Origin: Isoetes taiwanensis
Taxonomy: Eukaryota > Streptophyta > Lycopodiopsida > Isoetales > Isoetaceae
NCBI GenBank assembly: GCA_021234155.1
Contig: JAJEKV010000149.1
Span: 308,001-372,000 of the forward strand
Direction of reading: 5' to 3'
Length of the DNA: 64,000 bases
The notes beneath the pieces are model-generated. The model ran no database searches and was not told the origin of the DNA. It saw only the letters and a program-made list of their open reading frames with translations. Shown one piece after another: positions 46,481-57,049 of this stretch. Made by a program: the position numbers and the translations under genes. Position 1 is the stretch's first letter. Each line of letters opens with the position of its first letter.

Positions 46481-49400
46481 TTTTTTAGCATGTTCACACA
46501 CAACGCTACAAACTATACTTAATGTTAAAAACAATGAGAGAGACTATATGAAATGAGGCAATGTGTATTTTTGGGCCCTTCGGGCCCTAACAAATTCAAA
46601 CATGCAACACAACATGGTCTTTATAGTAGGATCTCTTAACAAATTTACAATATTGTACAAGCATCTTACACACATTCGCAAAAAATATACAAGCAGTAAC
46701 AAAGAAGTAGAGAAATGGAACAAAATAGCAAGAATCCTCCTCTAAGTTGAGTTCAATGGCAAGAATCCTCCTCTAGGTTGGGTTGAATGGCATGGAGAAA
46801 CGTAATTCACCTAGTCTCTTTGCTAAATGTAAAGAAAAAAAAGGAAAAAACTAGGGTGATGTATAATAATAAAAGAGCAAGAAGAATGAGTAAAGAACCA
46901 AGTTGAGAAACAAAGAATGGTATAGGAATAGAATTTTATTCTTCACCACAACTCACCACAACATTGTATCCTGTATATGAATGGCATAAAAGCATAATTT
47001 GTCTCTTCATCACAATGCTATGAAGAGCAACTGCAATTTTTAAAATAGTTCTGCACCTAATGCATGTGCATGAAATGATATGAGTTTAATATAGTAGTGC
47101 TATATAAGATAATAGGCTGGACAATTGCACCAAAATAGAGTATTTGGAAATAGAGTGTTTGAAGATCCATTCCTGCATAAGAAATGTCTCACGAGAACAA
47201 ACAAGGATACAATTAATATCATCTATTCCACAGCAAAGCAATAATGAAAGCCGCACTTATATGGAGCCATCAGCTTCTGGTTCCATTAAATTGGCGGCTG
47301 GCAAGAACAATCTGACCTGCAAGGCAAAACACATCATGTTATCACCTGAATGCATGAACATGTAGTAGCATCCAATACCTGGTGGAAAATACGATGGGCT
47401 TCATATCAGTCAAACAGCAGGGGTAAAAAACGATACACTTGAAAGCATATAGATGGCAAAGCCTGAAAGCATAGTGTAATAGGGCTCTTTTGGAAATGTA
47501 ATGCATGTTGCAACTTGCAAAGCACATCCATATTCATCCAATGACAGCAGGAAAGATATGGTGAATCCTGTTTTCTTCCAAGCATAAGCTCCCGTTTAAT
47601 TTCCTCGGAGAATCAGAAGGATGTACCTGAAAATCATAACACAGATGTTGTCAAGTGCATTTCATCCATACACTAATCATAAACTAGGATATCTGTCTGC
47701 ACTTTCAAGAAAATGGAAACATTCGTTCGTCAAGTTGTAGCTACCCAAATAACTAGAAACTCACCACAGTATGAAGCAAAAAGTCAAGACAGTGATAATG
47801 CTCAGTCCAGTTAAACAATGAATTATCATATGGTTGTCTTATAAAAGCATCACGCTGTTCCCAGTCAAACACTACATCTAATCCTGTCATCACATAGCTA
47901 CAGTTTAGTAGGCTTAGATTTTGATGCACATTTCAATGCATATCAAAGACTCCAAAGTTGCATGTCAAATCATAGTTCATGGATAATGTAATCCGAATAT
48001 ATGCATCTTCCACGGTCCTAGATAAGTGGCCTTCTTAATCCGAAGTTTTTCAGCACAAACAGGTTTATCAATATAAAGCACGAATTTCAAAGAATAACTA
48101 ATTGAAAGGCCGATTTTCAAGAATTCATAAGGGCGATAAAATAAATCAATATAGTGCACTTTAAAATGCAGCATCTTCACTTGCGACAGCGGATCTTTTT
48201 GCTAGAACCCAACCCAAAGAATCCACAAAGGCAACGAAATGGATCAAAACAAAACCACAACCCTCAACCCTCAAGTTTATAAATCTTGATTATATTTGAT
48301 AGTCACTCTAGCTTGCAAACAAAACCAACAGGCCACATTACAGAGTTCTCAAACACTGCAACTACAAGCATTTCCACCTGATGTGGGTCGATTGACTACC
48401 TAGTTTAAGCTTCAATGGCCTAGAATAATATAATTTTACTGGGACGCTATCTCTCCTTTGTGTGTTCGTGTATGTCCACTGCCTGGACTATTGAATTCAT
48501 AATAAAATCTCCAAAAGATGCTCCGGTATTTAGCTATCTTATGCAATATAAGAAGGGTTTCAGTTTGTTTCTAATAAAACACTTCATAAGGAGAAGGAAC
48601 CTATCAAAGAAAAGGGAATTTATGATCGCTGATTATCTCAGCATGATGTGGAGAAGAATTGGACATCCCCAAGCTTTCAAAGGCAAGAGATAAGTGGACT
48701 TCCCTGCTGCCTGCATTTTCATAGCCGTAGCTGTCATGTTGCTGCCCTTTTGCTGCCATCGCTACTCTTCAACTTCTAGATTTCAGTGGAAATCAGTTCG
48801 GTCTGTTCTGCACTAGTTGAAACCCCAACGCCTCTTCTACTTCAACGCCTTCTGCCTCGGCTGCATGGAGGTAGTTACCTCGATACTATAGAGATATGCA
48901 ATACCTAAAACAATTACCCCTAAAATAAAAAAGGTTTGAGGCTTACATCCACACAAAAAGTAAGGGAAATAAAAACAAAGAGGGATAAACCATTGGAGGC
49001 ATGGATTTTTGACCAATAAAATAGGGTGAGCACTCTAGACATACAGTTTAGTAGACATCATGAAATACGGCCACTAAATCATATGAAAACCATGCAAAAA
49101 AAGCATATAAAATTACAAAAAAACCCATGTTATAATGCTAGATATTTTCAAGAAAATTTGGCTAAAGTAAATGGAAAAAAAATAATAATTTTAGCTTAAC
49201 TTTTTTCGGGACTGCACCAACCCTGGAGTTCTTTAGCCAAATGTTGGAAAGTAAGGGAGTGGAATTTTTTATTGTTTAGCTAAACCATAGAAACTTTTAG
49301 AATGAATTTTGGACTGGTTTAGCTAACATCATTCTAGTTTATAAGAAATATATTATTAGTAGTTTAGTTTCTAGCATTATGAATTAATTTAATTCCTAGA

Positions 49401-49690
49401 CTTTGCTAATTATCATTATTTTAGAATGTTTTCACAAAGAAAATGACTAAAATAAGTGGAAACAATTGAAAAAAAGTATAGTAATCTGGCTTAATATTTT
49501 CAGTTGGCTACACCATAGAAATTTTTGGGATGATGTTCGGGTTAATTTAGCTAAACGCTAGAAAGTATGAGAGGAAAAATGTATAGAGTTTAGCTAAACC
49601 ACAGAAAGGTTTAGGATTAATGTCAAGCAAGTTTAGCTAAAGTCATTCTGGCTAATAAGAAATATGCGATTAGTAATTTATTCCTTGATA
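46481..49690. other. 3.2-kb insert within the LINE, identity unknown
   Basis: LINE homology stops near 46480 and returns near 49690. The insert is AT-rich and has no recognised ORF. It holds a 33-bp tandem duplication (about 46730-46795, aagaatcctcctcta) and, at its right end, two diverged units of about 285 bp (49137-49390 and 49424-49685) rich in tttagctaaac words. Borders and target duplication are not resolved. Confidence 0.55.
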
Positions 49691-50330
49691 CCTAGATGCT
49701 TGCTTCCTCAACAAGCTTTATAATACTGGTGCCCTTGAACGCGTTAAGACAGCACACTATAAGGTCCAGATCAACCCCATGCTTGCATGTGGTCCACAGC
49801 GCTATCTTCATGCACGTTTGCCACTAAAAAATCGTAGAGATTGATAGCTTCCATTCGCATAGGTGCACATCACTTGCGAATTGAGACAGGCATATGGGCT
49901 TGGAGAGCACGGGAGAATAGACTGTGTCTATGTTGCCAACAGGGTGCTATTGAAGGTGAGAGCCACACTCTACAGCATTGTCTGCCATTCAGTCACATTC
50001 ACGCCAACTATGCTCAGTTGATCCTACCTAACCAGCAGCTGCATGCACTGCTGGATACAACGTCAGTGGGCTCGCTAGGATATCATCTCCGAGACATCAT
50101 GGATGCCTGCACTCAGTTATGTTCTCGACTGAGGCACGGAGACACATCATGATGTACCATTGTCATATATCATTGTACAGTTTCTCAGCATACCTATGAC
50201 TGCCCAGGTTTTTTCCTTGAAAACCCTCCAGGTCGGGCATTTTTTAATCTAGCAGTAATATACTTTGATGTATTCCTTGTTTGAGTCCCATAGGCCAATT
50301 GGTCTCCGCGAACGATAAAAATCAATTCAA
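49690..50330 (+). pseudogene. LINE C-terminus and 3' end
   Basis: DACFLNKL and IASIRIGAHHLRIETGIW, then CLCCQQGAIEGESHTLQHC (a Cys/His cluster) match the C-terminal part of this LINE family. They are followed by the shared 3' end (cataggccaattggtctcc, gataaaaatc). It is the continuation of 45191-46480. Confidence 0.75.
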
Positions 50331-50334
50331 TTCT

Positions 50335-50570
50335 TCCAGCCTCTCTAAACCCAACCAAAAGGGAGCTATAAGTAATTAAATCAAGAACACAATATTTCTG
50401 ACGCATCTCTTTATTTAATCTCCATGCGTCATCCAGAATGAAGTCCAAAATCACTCCAATACCTGAATGAAGTCCAAAATCACTCCAGCACAAGCTTCAC
50501 ATCTGCCTTTGTGAAAATAATACGTGGATCTGAGATAATAGAAAGCAAAAGAAGAAAGACTCTGAATATC
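50335..50570 (-). pseudogene. PPR protein fragment, 5' part
   Basis: The minus frame AWRLNKEMRQKYCVLDLITYSSLLVGFREAGRIE is a PPR motif pair. A 26-bp tandem duplication (tgaagtccaaaatcactcc, near 50435-50490) disturbs the upstream part. The fragment abuts the Gypsy LTR at 50571 on one side and the LINE on the other. Confidence 0.65.
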
Positions 50571-51064
50571 AGGTGTCATGAACCTACGCAAAAACAAGGA
50601 AAATACGTAGAAAATATGCAAGAAATACGAAAGAAATATGCCAAGATCGACAAAGAATCTGATATATGAATAGGAATCAAGAGTACAATAGCCCGGAGGC
50701 AAGCAGGAACACAAGACAGATTCCTAGAAGGCTCAAGACTGACGTTGAACCAGAATGGTTTGACAAGAAGGAGGTGCCTCCTTATATATCTAGGCCAACG
50801 GTCAAGATCGCGCCACTCCAATGGATGAGATCGCGCCAAGTGTTGCGCATGCATTTGGGTTCTAGAATATTCTAGAACCTACTGGAGGTACTTCCACATA
50901 TGAGAAAGACGTGAAGGAATGTCTTTAACAAATATTGGTAGCGTACTTGGCAAGGGTGTGTGACTCGCAACTGGAAGGTTACGAGTTCAAACCTTGTCTT
51001 GTGCATCTATCCTTTTGCATCCGTGTGACGACCATCTTATGCACATACAAATATCCGTATGCCA
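50571..51064 (-). repeat. Gypsy LTR (3' LTR of the element)
   Basis: It starts at tgtcatgaacctacg and ends before the polypurine tract (minus strand aggaggggga, 51065-51074). It includes a tRNA-like stretch near 50938-50995. Confidence 0.85.
50938..50995 (+). other. tRNA-like (pol III box) sequence inside the Gypsy LTR
   Basis: ggtagcgtacttggcaaggg resembles a D-arm/A-box, and ggttacgagttcaaacc resembles a T-arm/B-box at tRNA spacing. The counterpart in the other LTR is at about 56920-56976. No acceptor stem is visible, so it is not a tRNA gene. Confidence 0.4.
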
Positions 51065-51074
51065 TCCCCCTCCT

Positions 51075-51560
51075 ATGACGGCGACGAGTCCTCGAGCTGG
51101 GGCCGGAGTACTCAAACTTGGCTTGTCCGGGTAATGTCGGTGAAACTCCGCATTTATCAGGAGCATTAGTCAGATTCTCGGCAGGCTCCCAGGTTCTATC
51201 ACTTGGCGAATAACCTTCCCAATCGACAAAGTAATACAATCATAGACGAAGAAACTTGGAGTCCATAATCTCTCGAACCTCGAACTCCTCATGATCATCA
51301 ATTTCTACTGGTGGCGGCGACGGAGGAACGCTATCCGGGAAAGTGTTAACTGTGTAGGGCTCCAATAGAGAAACGTGAAATACTGGATGGAGTCGAACAG
51401 CTGGAGGGAGCTCGAACCGGAATGGCCGTGATCCGGTAAGGACCAAGGCGACGATAGTCAAGCTTGTTGCAGGGACGTGAGGTAGGGAGGTCCCTACGAA
51501 GAAGCCAGACAAGGTCACCAACGTGAAATTTAGGAGCTTCCTGTCGATGCAAATTAGCAT
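51075..51560 (-). pseudogene. Gypsy integrase C-terminus and chromodomain, with in-frame stop
   Basis: LHPVFHVSLLEPY ends the integrase region. EFEVREIMDSKFLRL is separated by one in-frame TGA (near 51240) from LYYFVDWEGYSPSDRTWEP, the aromatic-rich chromodomain core. The chromodomain is the feature that targets chromoviruses to chromatin. A CGA to TGA change would explain the stop. Confidence 0.85.
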
Positions 51561-52200
51561 AGCTGATAACGTTCCTGTGCACGGTGAAGATGATACTGAA
51601 GATCTGATTGAAGAGCCTGGAGTTTCTCAAGTCAAGACTCAATGTTAGGATTGACAGAGTCACTGCCAGCGATACTAAGGGACCAACGAGGATGCTGACC
51701 AGAGTTCAGAAAGAACGAAGTCTGGCCAGTGGAGGCATGGACTGAGTTATTATAGGCAAACTCAGCTAATGGAAGATAATCGACCCAATCATCCTGCTGA
51801 TAACTGATAAAGCACCTTAAATATTGCTCCAGAGTCTGATTAGTGCGCTCTGCCTGCCCATTACTTTTTGGATGATGACCAGATGTCAGTGAGCGGTTGA
51901 TATGCAATAATTCCAAAAGCTGCTTCCAAAAACCTGCGATGAACTGTGGTCCACGATGATTGACGATGGTATCGGGCAAGCCATGAAGTCTCACTACTTT
52001 ACGAAGTCTCACTACTTTATGAGCCATCTTAGAGAAACGATAAACACCAACCATGGTAGCATCATAGCCCCGAGAGAGTGGCAGCTCCGGAATAAAGTCT
52101 ATAGAAATGCTCTTCCAAGGTCCATCTGGTACTGGCAGTGGCTAAAGAACGCCATGAGGAAGATGCCTTGGAACCCTCCCGGATCCGAATAAGATTGTAG
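51561..52200 (-). pseudogene. Gypsy integrase core
   Basis: In frames that shift near 52060 and 51650: [20 protein letters not shown] (first catalytic Asp region), VNHRGPQFIAGFWKQLLELL, then SGHHPKSNGQAERTNQTLEQYLR (catalytic Glu region) and DWVDYLPLAEFAYN. A short direct duplication near 51985-52020 repeats HKVVRL/RKVVRL. Confidence 0.85.
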
Positions 52201-52529
52201 GCATCCCGAAGATCAATCTTCGTAAAATAATGCGCACGTTGGAGTCGCGCCAACAACTCTGGGATCAGAGGAAACGGATACCGATTCGGCACTGTGATTG
52301 AGGCCATGATAATCAACCACCAGACGCAGCGAATCATCCTTATTTTTGACGAAGGAAATAGGCGCTCCAGTAGGGGACTGAGAATGTCGAATGAAGCCAG
52401 TGGCTAGATTCTCTTCAATATAATCCCGCAAAACCTTCAACTCGGCGGGAGATAGACCATATATCGGACCATATGGCGGCATTGTCCCCGGCTGCAAATC
52501 AATAGGACAATCATATGGACGATGCTCTG
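52200..52529 (-). pseudogene. Gypsy reverse transcriptase, N-terminal part only
   Basis: [45 protein letters not shown] and, after a shift, [10 protein letters not shown] and [15 protein letters not shown] (RT motif A). The sequence then jumps to the integrase, so the YxDD box, RNase H and integrase N-terminus are deleted. Confidence 0.85.
52525..52529. repeat. Target-site duplication of the nested LTR element, left
   Basis: CTCTG is repeated at 54667-54671. Confidence 0.85.
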
Positions 52530-53015
52530 TGTTGAACCACAAGTGGTTCAACATGTTTTTGTAGGCCAACATATATTGGGGCTAATGTTGAACCACAAGT
52601 GGTTCAACATGTTTTTGTAGGCCAACATATTTGGGGCATATTGTAATGGTTAATTTTAAGGGTTGGGATTAAGTAGTGGAAGTTGAAGGTTAAGATGAAG
52701 AGGCAAAATGGAAGGTTATGATGAAGAGGTGGGATGTAATAATTGGCTAAGATTTATTGGAAAAAACCTTAAATGTGTTGAGGAGATACTAACTCCTCCT
52801 CTTCCTTCACGTTTAGAGATGGAGTGGTGGCAGTGCTCTAAGAGGAGGGTGGCAGCCTCCTCTTCATTTGATTGAAGGTCCCTTGCAAGGGGTTTTTTCT
52901 GTTGTATCTTGATCATGTTTTTATTGAAAAAACATTTCTCATTGTGCAAATTTTGTTGTCTTATCCAATTGATATTCCATTGATCTTTTGACTGCATGGG
53001 GAATCAGGTTCAACA
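52530..53015. repeat. LTR of the nested element, left
   Basis: It is 486 bp. The first 56 bp or so (tgttgaaccacaagtggttc...) are duplicated in tandem at its start. It ends ggttcaaca and is followed by tggcactcccaat, a possible primer-binding site. Confidence 0.85.
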
Positions 53016-54213
53016 TTATGGCACTCCCAATGGGACTCTGTTCTTATGAGCAAGAGTTTTTCCCTAAACAAAAGCTCAGTTGCAGTCGCAGTTAATTTGA
53101 AGGCTCGTGGATGCAGGAAATTGTAATAGGTGTCTTATGAAGATATTTTTATCAAAGCTTAGGCTTGTTGCAACAGTTGTTAATCTCATAATGATTGGAC
53201 TCAAAAAAAGGGATTATCCAGTAAGCAATGGAAATGGAAACGGAGGACTGGTTTATTTATCTGCAATAAGCTTTACGTGTTCGGACCGCTTTCTTCCCCG
53301 CCGAGGATCCGGCCCAAATGCGTAATCTATGAAGGATGCGTCTTATTCTATTCCCCTGTTCGTAAGGCTCAAACAGAGGTAGCCTTGCCGATTCTTCTAG
53401 CCACATATTCTGCAGCATTGCCGTCTATCTCTGATACAATCATACAATCATTTCCTTTGTCGGATCTGCACAAGAAGGAAAAAAAAAAGGTGAGAAATGA
53501 GTTTTTTCTTCTTGCATGCCTCGTCTACTCTGCCAGTGCTGAGCTCTTTGCCGGAATCCATCTCTACCATAATCGCTTACCGCGCTGCATTTCATCAGAT
53601 TGAAGCGACTCACGAAATCATTTGACATATAGCCAAACCTTACACCGTGATGACGCATCAAGCATCTCGCCATACCTCATTCTATTTTTGCCTCTTCCGA
53701 TCCACCCTAGATCCACCGCCTGCCTTCCTGATGTATTCCAATCGCATGCCCTAACCCTAAGAGTTGTATTTTCCTTTTTTTTCTATCTTACCATTGCAGA
53801 AACATTATTTTAGAGCCAATTATTTTTGGGGCACCCCACGGTTTTGTGCAACACTTCGACCATTGCCCCCATCCTTTGTTTGCTATTGCGGATATTCCCC
53901 ATGGTTTTGTTGGGCACCCCATGGTTCTTGTTGGGACACCCTAAGGTTTTGCTAATGTATGACATGCACTAATGATGCTATTTTATAGAACTTTATTATA
54001 TTATTTTGTCAAGGAGCAGTAGCCAGTGCGGACGTTGGGAGTACCTTTCTTGGACTTGTTGAGTATGGTTATCCACACGTGGTCCAGAGCCAAAGTAGCC
54101 AGTGCGGGCGTGTGGATGTGCCCAGCTCATTTCTGTGTACTTCATAATGTATCTTTAAGTGCTATATTATGTGTGGGGCCGAGGGGACCGGCCCACATCT
54201 TTTTGGGGCATAA
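53016..54213. other. Interior of the nested LTR element
   Basis: Frames of 60-108 codons (for example 53277-53603) have no known product. The sequence near 53820-53950 repeats ggttttgttggg-acccc words. No protein domains are seen. Confidence 0.6.
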
Positions 54214-54666
54214 TGTTGAACCACAAGTGGTTCAACATGTTTTTGTAGGCCAACATATTTGGGGCATATTGTAATGGTTAATTTTAAGGGTTGGGATTAA
54301 GTGGTGGAAGTTGAAGGTTAAGATGAAGAGGCAAAATGGAAGGTTATGATGAAGAGGTGGGATGTAATAGTTGGCTAAGATTTATTGGAAAAAACCTTAA
54401 ATGTGTTGAGATACTAACTCCTCCTCTTCCTTCATGTTTAGAGATGGAGTAGTGGCAGTGCTCTAAGAGGGTGGCAGCCTCCTCTTCATTTGATTGAAGA
54501 TCCCTTGCAAGGGGTTTTTTCTGTTGTATCTTGATCATGTTTTTATTGAAAAAACATTTCTCATTGTGCAAATTTTGTTGTCTTATCTAATTGATATTCC
54601 ATTGATCTTTTGATTCTTGAGATTTGATTTATGAGTGTTAGCCTGGATGGGGAACCAGGCTCAATA
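54214..54666. repeat. LTR of the nested element, right
   Basis: It is 453 bp and parallel to 52586-53015 with small indels plus an extra stretch of about 25 bp near 54615-54645. Confidence 0.85.
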
Positions 54667-55722
54667 CTCTGGGAGTTTGCTGGCCTTGACTTTGTCAAAA
54701 ACATCAGAGAAGTCCCCGTATTTATCTGGGAGCATTGGAGCAGACTTCGCTGGTGCCGAGCTAGCAGACGGGTGAACCTGGACTGGAAACACTGAACTTG
54801 GATCTTGCCTTCCAGACTTATCGAACTCGTGAAGAAAAATCTTCGAGATACGTAACTGAGGGCATGAAGAAGCCTCTACAAAAGCAGGAGCAGGAACATG
54901 AGCATGAACATGAGCAATTGGAATATGAACTGGAGCAAGAACTGGATAAAAAACTGGAGCAGGAACAGAAATTGGAACTGGAGCAAGAGCAACAACTGGA
55001 GCAGGAGCAGGAGCAGGAACAGGAGCAGGAGCTGGAGCTGGAGCATCATCGAGAATATGGTCAGCATCTGGGGCATGAACTGGAGCAGAGGCAAGAGTCG
55101 AATCAACACATGGAGCAGCAACATGAACAGCAAGGACGGAATCAGGGACCCATGATACTGCACGGATCGAAGTCGATGTTGGTGTAGAGGCCTGAACTGC
55201 AGATGAACTGGAACTAGAGCTAGAACTAGCAAATCGAAATGATCTAGTACACCAATCAATCTGTGGGTTATGTAGCTCGAGCCAGGGCAAACCCAAGACT
55301 ATTGGCGCATGTGGACTAGCAATGAGATTGAAGGAGATACTACAAGAAACTCTCTCGAACAAAACCTGAAGAGGCGCAGTACATTCTGTGACTGCACCCG
55401 AGGAGATCTCTCGTCCATCAATCACTTCGACAGAACCGGGTTGCTCAACCTTGCTTTTAGGGATTGCGTGCTTACTGGCGAACACATTATCCATAAAGCA
55501 AGAAGTTGCACCACAATAAAGTTGCACTAATGCTTCCAATCTTCCAACCTCTGATTTCAATGATATAGGGATGAAGAATGCCTTGCTGACCTTATCCAAT
55601 GGAATAAATATGTCAAGAACTGTGAAAGGAGTCTGAGAAAAGGCAGCCAGCCGACGAGAGACTCCTACTACTCGGACCGGTCCCTGAAGTTTTCTGACTG
55701 ATTTGGGCGCTTCACAAGGCAT
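54661..55722 (-). pseudogene. Gypsy protease and linker region
   Basis: A single open frame of 353 codons. CGATSCFMDNVFASKH is the retropepsin region with the usual DSGA changed to CGA, then IVLGLPWLELHNPQIDW (flap and end of the protease). A Ser-rich run and an Ala/Pro/Val low-complexity linker (APAPAPVPAP) follow, then YGDFSDVFDKVKASKLPE, which leads into the RT. The changed active site suggests loss of function. The plus-strand E/Q-rich frame here is only the shadow of the linker. Confidence 0.85.
54885..55060. repeat. GGAGCA-type minisatellite in the Gypsy linker
   Basis: Runs of caggagcaggaac and ctggagc units code for the Ala/Pro linker on the minus strand. Confidence 0.8.
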
Positions 55723-56510
55723 CCACGAGCAATATGGTCAGCTCCTCCACAGTAGAGGCAAAGATTAGCCTCTCTCCAGTGCTGCTTCTCGGTGACAGAT
55801 AAAGGTCCTCGAACTGCCTGATCAATCTGCATAGACTCAGGTCCAAACCTGTTAGATTCTACAGATGAGAACGGGGAAGGCGTAGCTACAGGCGCTTGTG
55901 TGATAGGGAAGATCTGACTACGTCTCTCTTGCCTATGTTCGAAGAGCTGATTATCACATCGAACTGCAAATATGATGGCTTCTTCCAAAGTCTGAGGGTC
56001 CTCCATAGACAACAACATATCTTTCACATCCTCTCGTAACCCCCTTCGGAAACAATCTCGAAGCGCAACATCATTCCAGGCAGTATCTACCGCAATTTGA
56101 CGAAATTATGATGCATATACTGAAGCTGGACGAGAGCCTTGCCTTAGATTGCAAAGTTTTATGACGGTTGTGCACTGACGATCGGTGTCTCCAAAGCATG
56201 CCTCGAGCTCTGCAGTGAAAGCAGCAAAATCTTGCAACTCTGGGGCTCCTTTCTCTAATAAAGGAGTAAACCAACTTAGAGCTGGCCCTGTGAGAAGAGA
56301 ACCAATCAGCCCCACTTGTTCCTGGGCCATGGGATATCTATGAGGATGGAGCTGAATCACAAGCCTGATCTGATTCAAAAAACCGCGAAGCTTGGACCGA
56401 GTGCTGTCAAACTTCTCTGGCAGGCTGATCTTAGGCTCTGATAGCCTCAATCCCGAGCTAGAAGCAGATTCATGTGAAGCAATATGTTCCTTAAGCTCTT
56501 TATTATCCAA
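55668..56510 (-). pseudogene. Gypsy Gag with one stop
   Basis: ISLPEKFDSTRSKLRGFLNQIRL and GSLLTGPALSWFTPLLE are the retrotransposon Gag domain. A stop at about 56105 separates the part with DCFRRGLREDVKDMLL and the CCHC knuckle CLYCGGADHIARGC. It overlaps the protease frame in another frame near 55700. Confidence 0.85.
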
Positions 56511-56552
56511 CTACAACTGCTGGCATACTTGAGCAAGTTGTTTCGGTTCAAA

Positions 56553-57049
56553 CTGTCATGAACCTACGCGAAAACAAGGAAAATACGTGGAAAATATGCA
56601 AGAAATACGGAAGAAATACGTCAAGATCGGCAAAGAATCTGATATATGAACAGGAATCAAGAGTACAATACCCTGGAGGCAAGCAGGAACACGAGACAGA
56701 TGCCTAGAAGGCTCAAGACTGGCGTTGAACCGGAATGGTTCGACAAGAAGGAGGTGCCTCCTTATATATCTAGGCCAACGATCAAGATCGCGCCACTCCA
56801 ATGGATGAGATCGCGCCAAGTGTCACGCATGCATTTAGGTTCTAGAATATTCTAGAACCTCCTGAAAGTACTTCCACATATGAGGAAGATGTAAAGAAAT
56901 GTCTTTAACAAATATTGGTAGCACACTTGGCAAGGGTGTGTGACTCATAATTGGAAGGTTGCGAGTTCAAACCTTGTCTTGTGCATCTACCCTTTTGCAT
57001 CCGTGTGACGACCATCTTATGTACATATGAGTATAATATTCGTATGATA
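56553..57049 (-). repeat. Gypsy LTR (5' LTR of the element)
   Basis: It is parallel to 50571-51064 with scattered substitutions and a small insertion near 57030. The sequence just inside it (minus strand) does not match a standard tRNA-Met primer-binding site. A further inverted copy of gtgacgaccat (about 57062-57072) faces 57004-57014. Confidence 0.82.

Larger units (their letters stand above)
52530..54666. mobile_element. Non-autonomous LTR retroelement nested in the Gypsy pol
   Basis: Direct repeats 52530-53015 and 54214-54666 flank about 1.2 kb that encodes no recognisable gag or pol. The ends TGTTGAACC...GGTTCAACA form short terminal inverts; the last base pair of the right copy has decayed (CAATA). 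A 5-bp duplication CTCTG flanks it. Removing it rejoins the Gypsy frame between the protease region and RT. It is best described as a LARD/TRIM-like element. Confidence 0.88.
50571..57049 (-). mobile_element. Defective Ty3/gypsy chromovirus, minus strand
   Basis: LTRs of about 495 bp (50571-51064 and about 56553-57049) enclose gag, protease, a shortened reverse transcriptase, integrase and a chromodomain, in Gypsy order. Frames are broken, a large part of RT and RNase H is deleted, and a second LTR element sits at 52530-54666. The LTRs differ at many positions, so this is older than the Copia. No target duplication is evident, and the right LTR end is approximate. Confidence 0.9.

Noticed and set aside
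50938-50995. Functional tRNA gene
   Set aside because: There is no acceptor stem pairing and the sequence lies within a retrotransposon LTR.
54798-55187. Glu/Gln-rich plus-strand ORF
   Set aside because: It is the complement of the Ala/Pro linker in the Gypsy protease frame; the minus strand carries the real domains.
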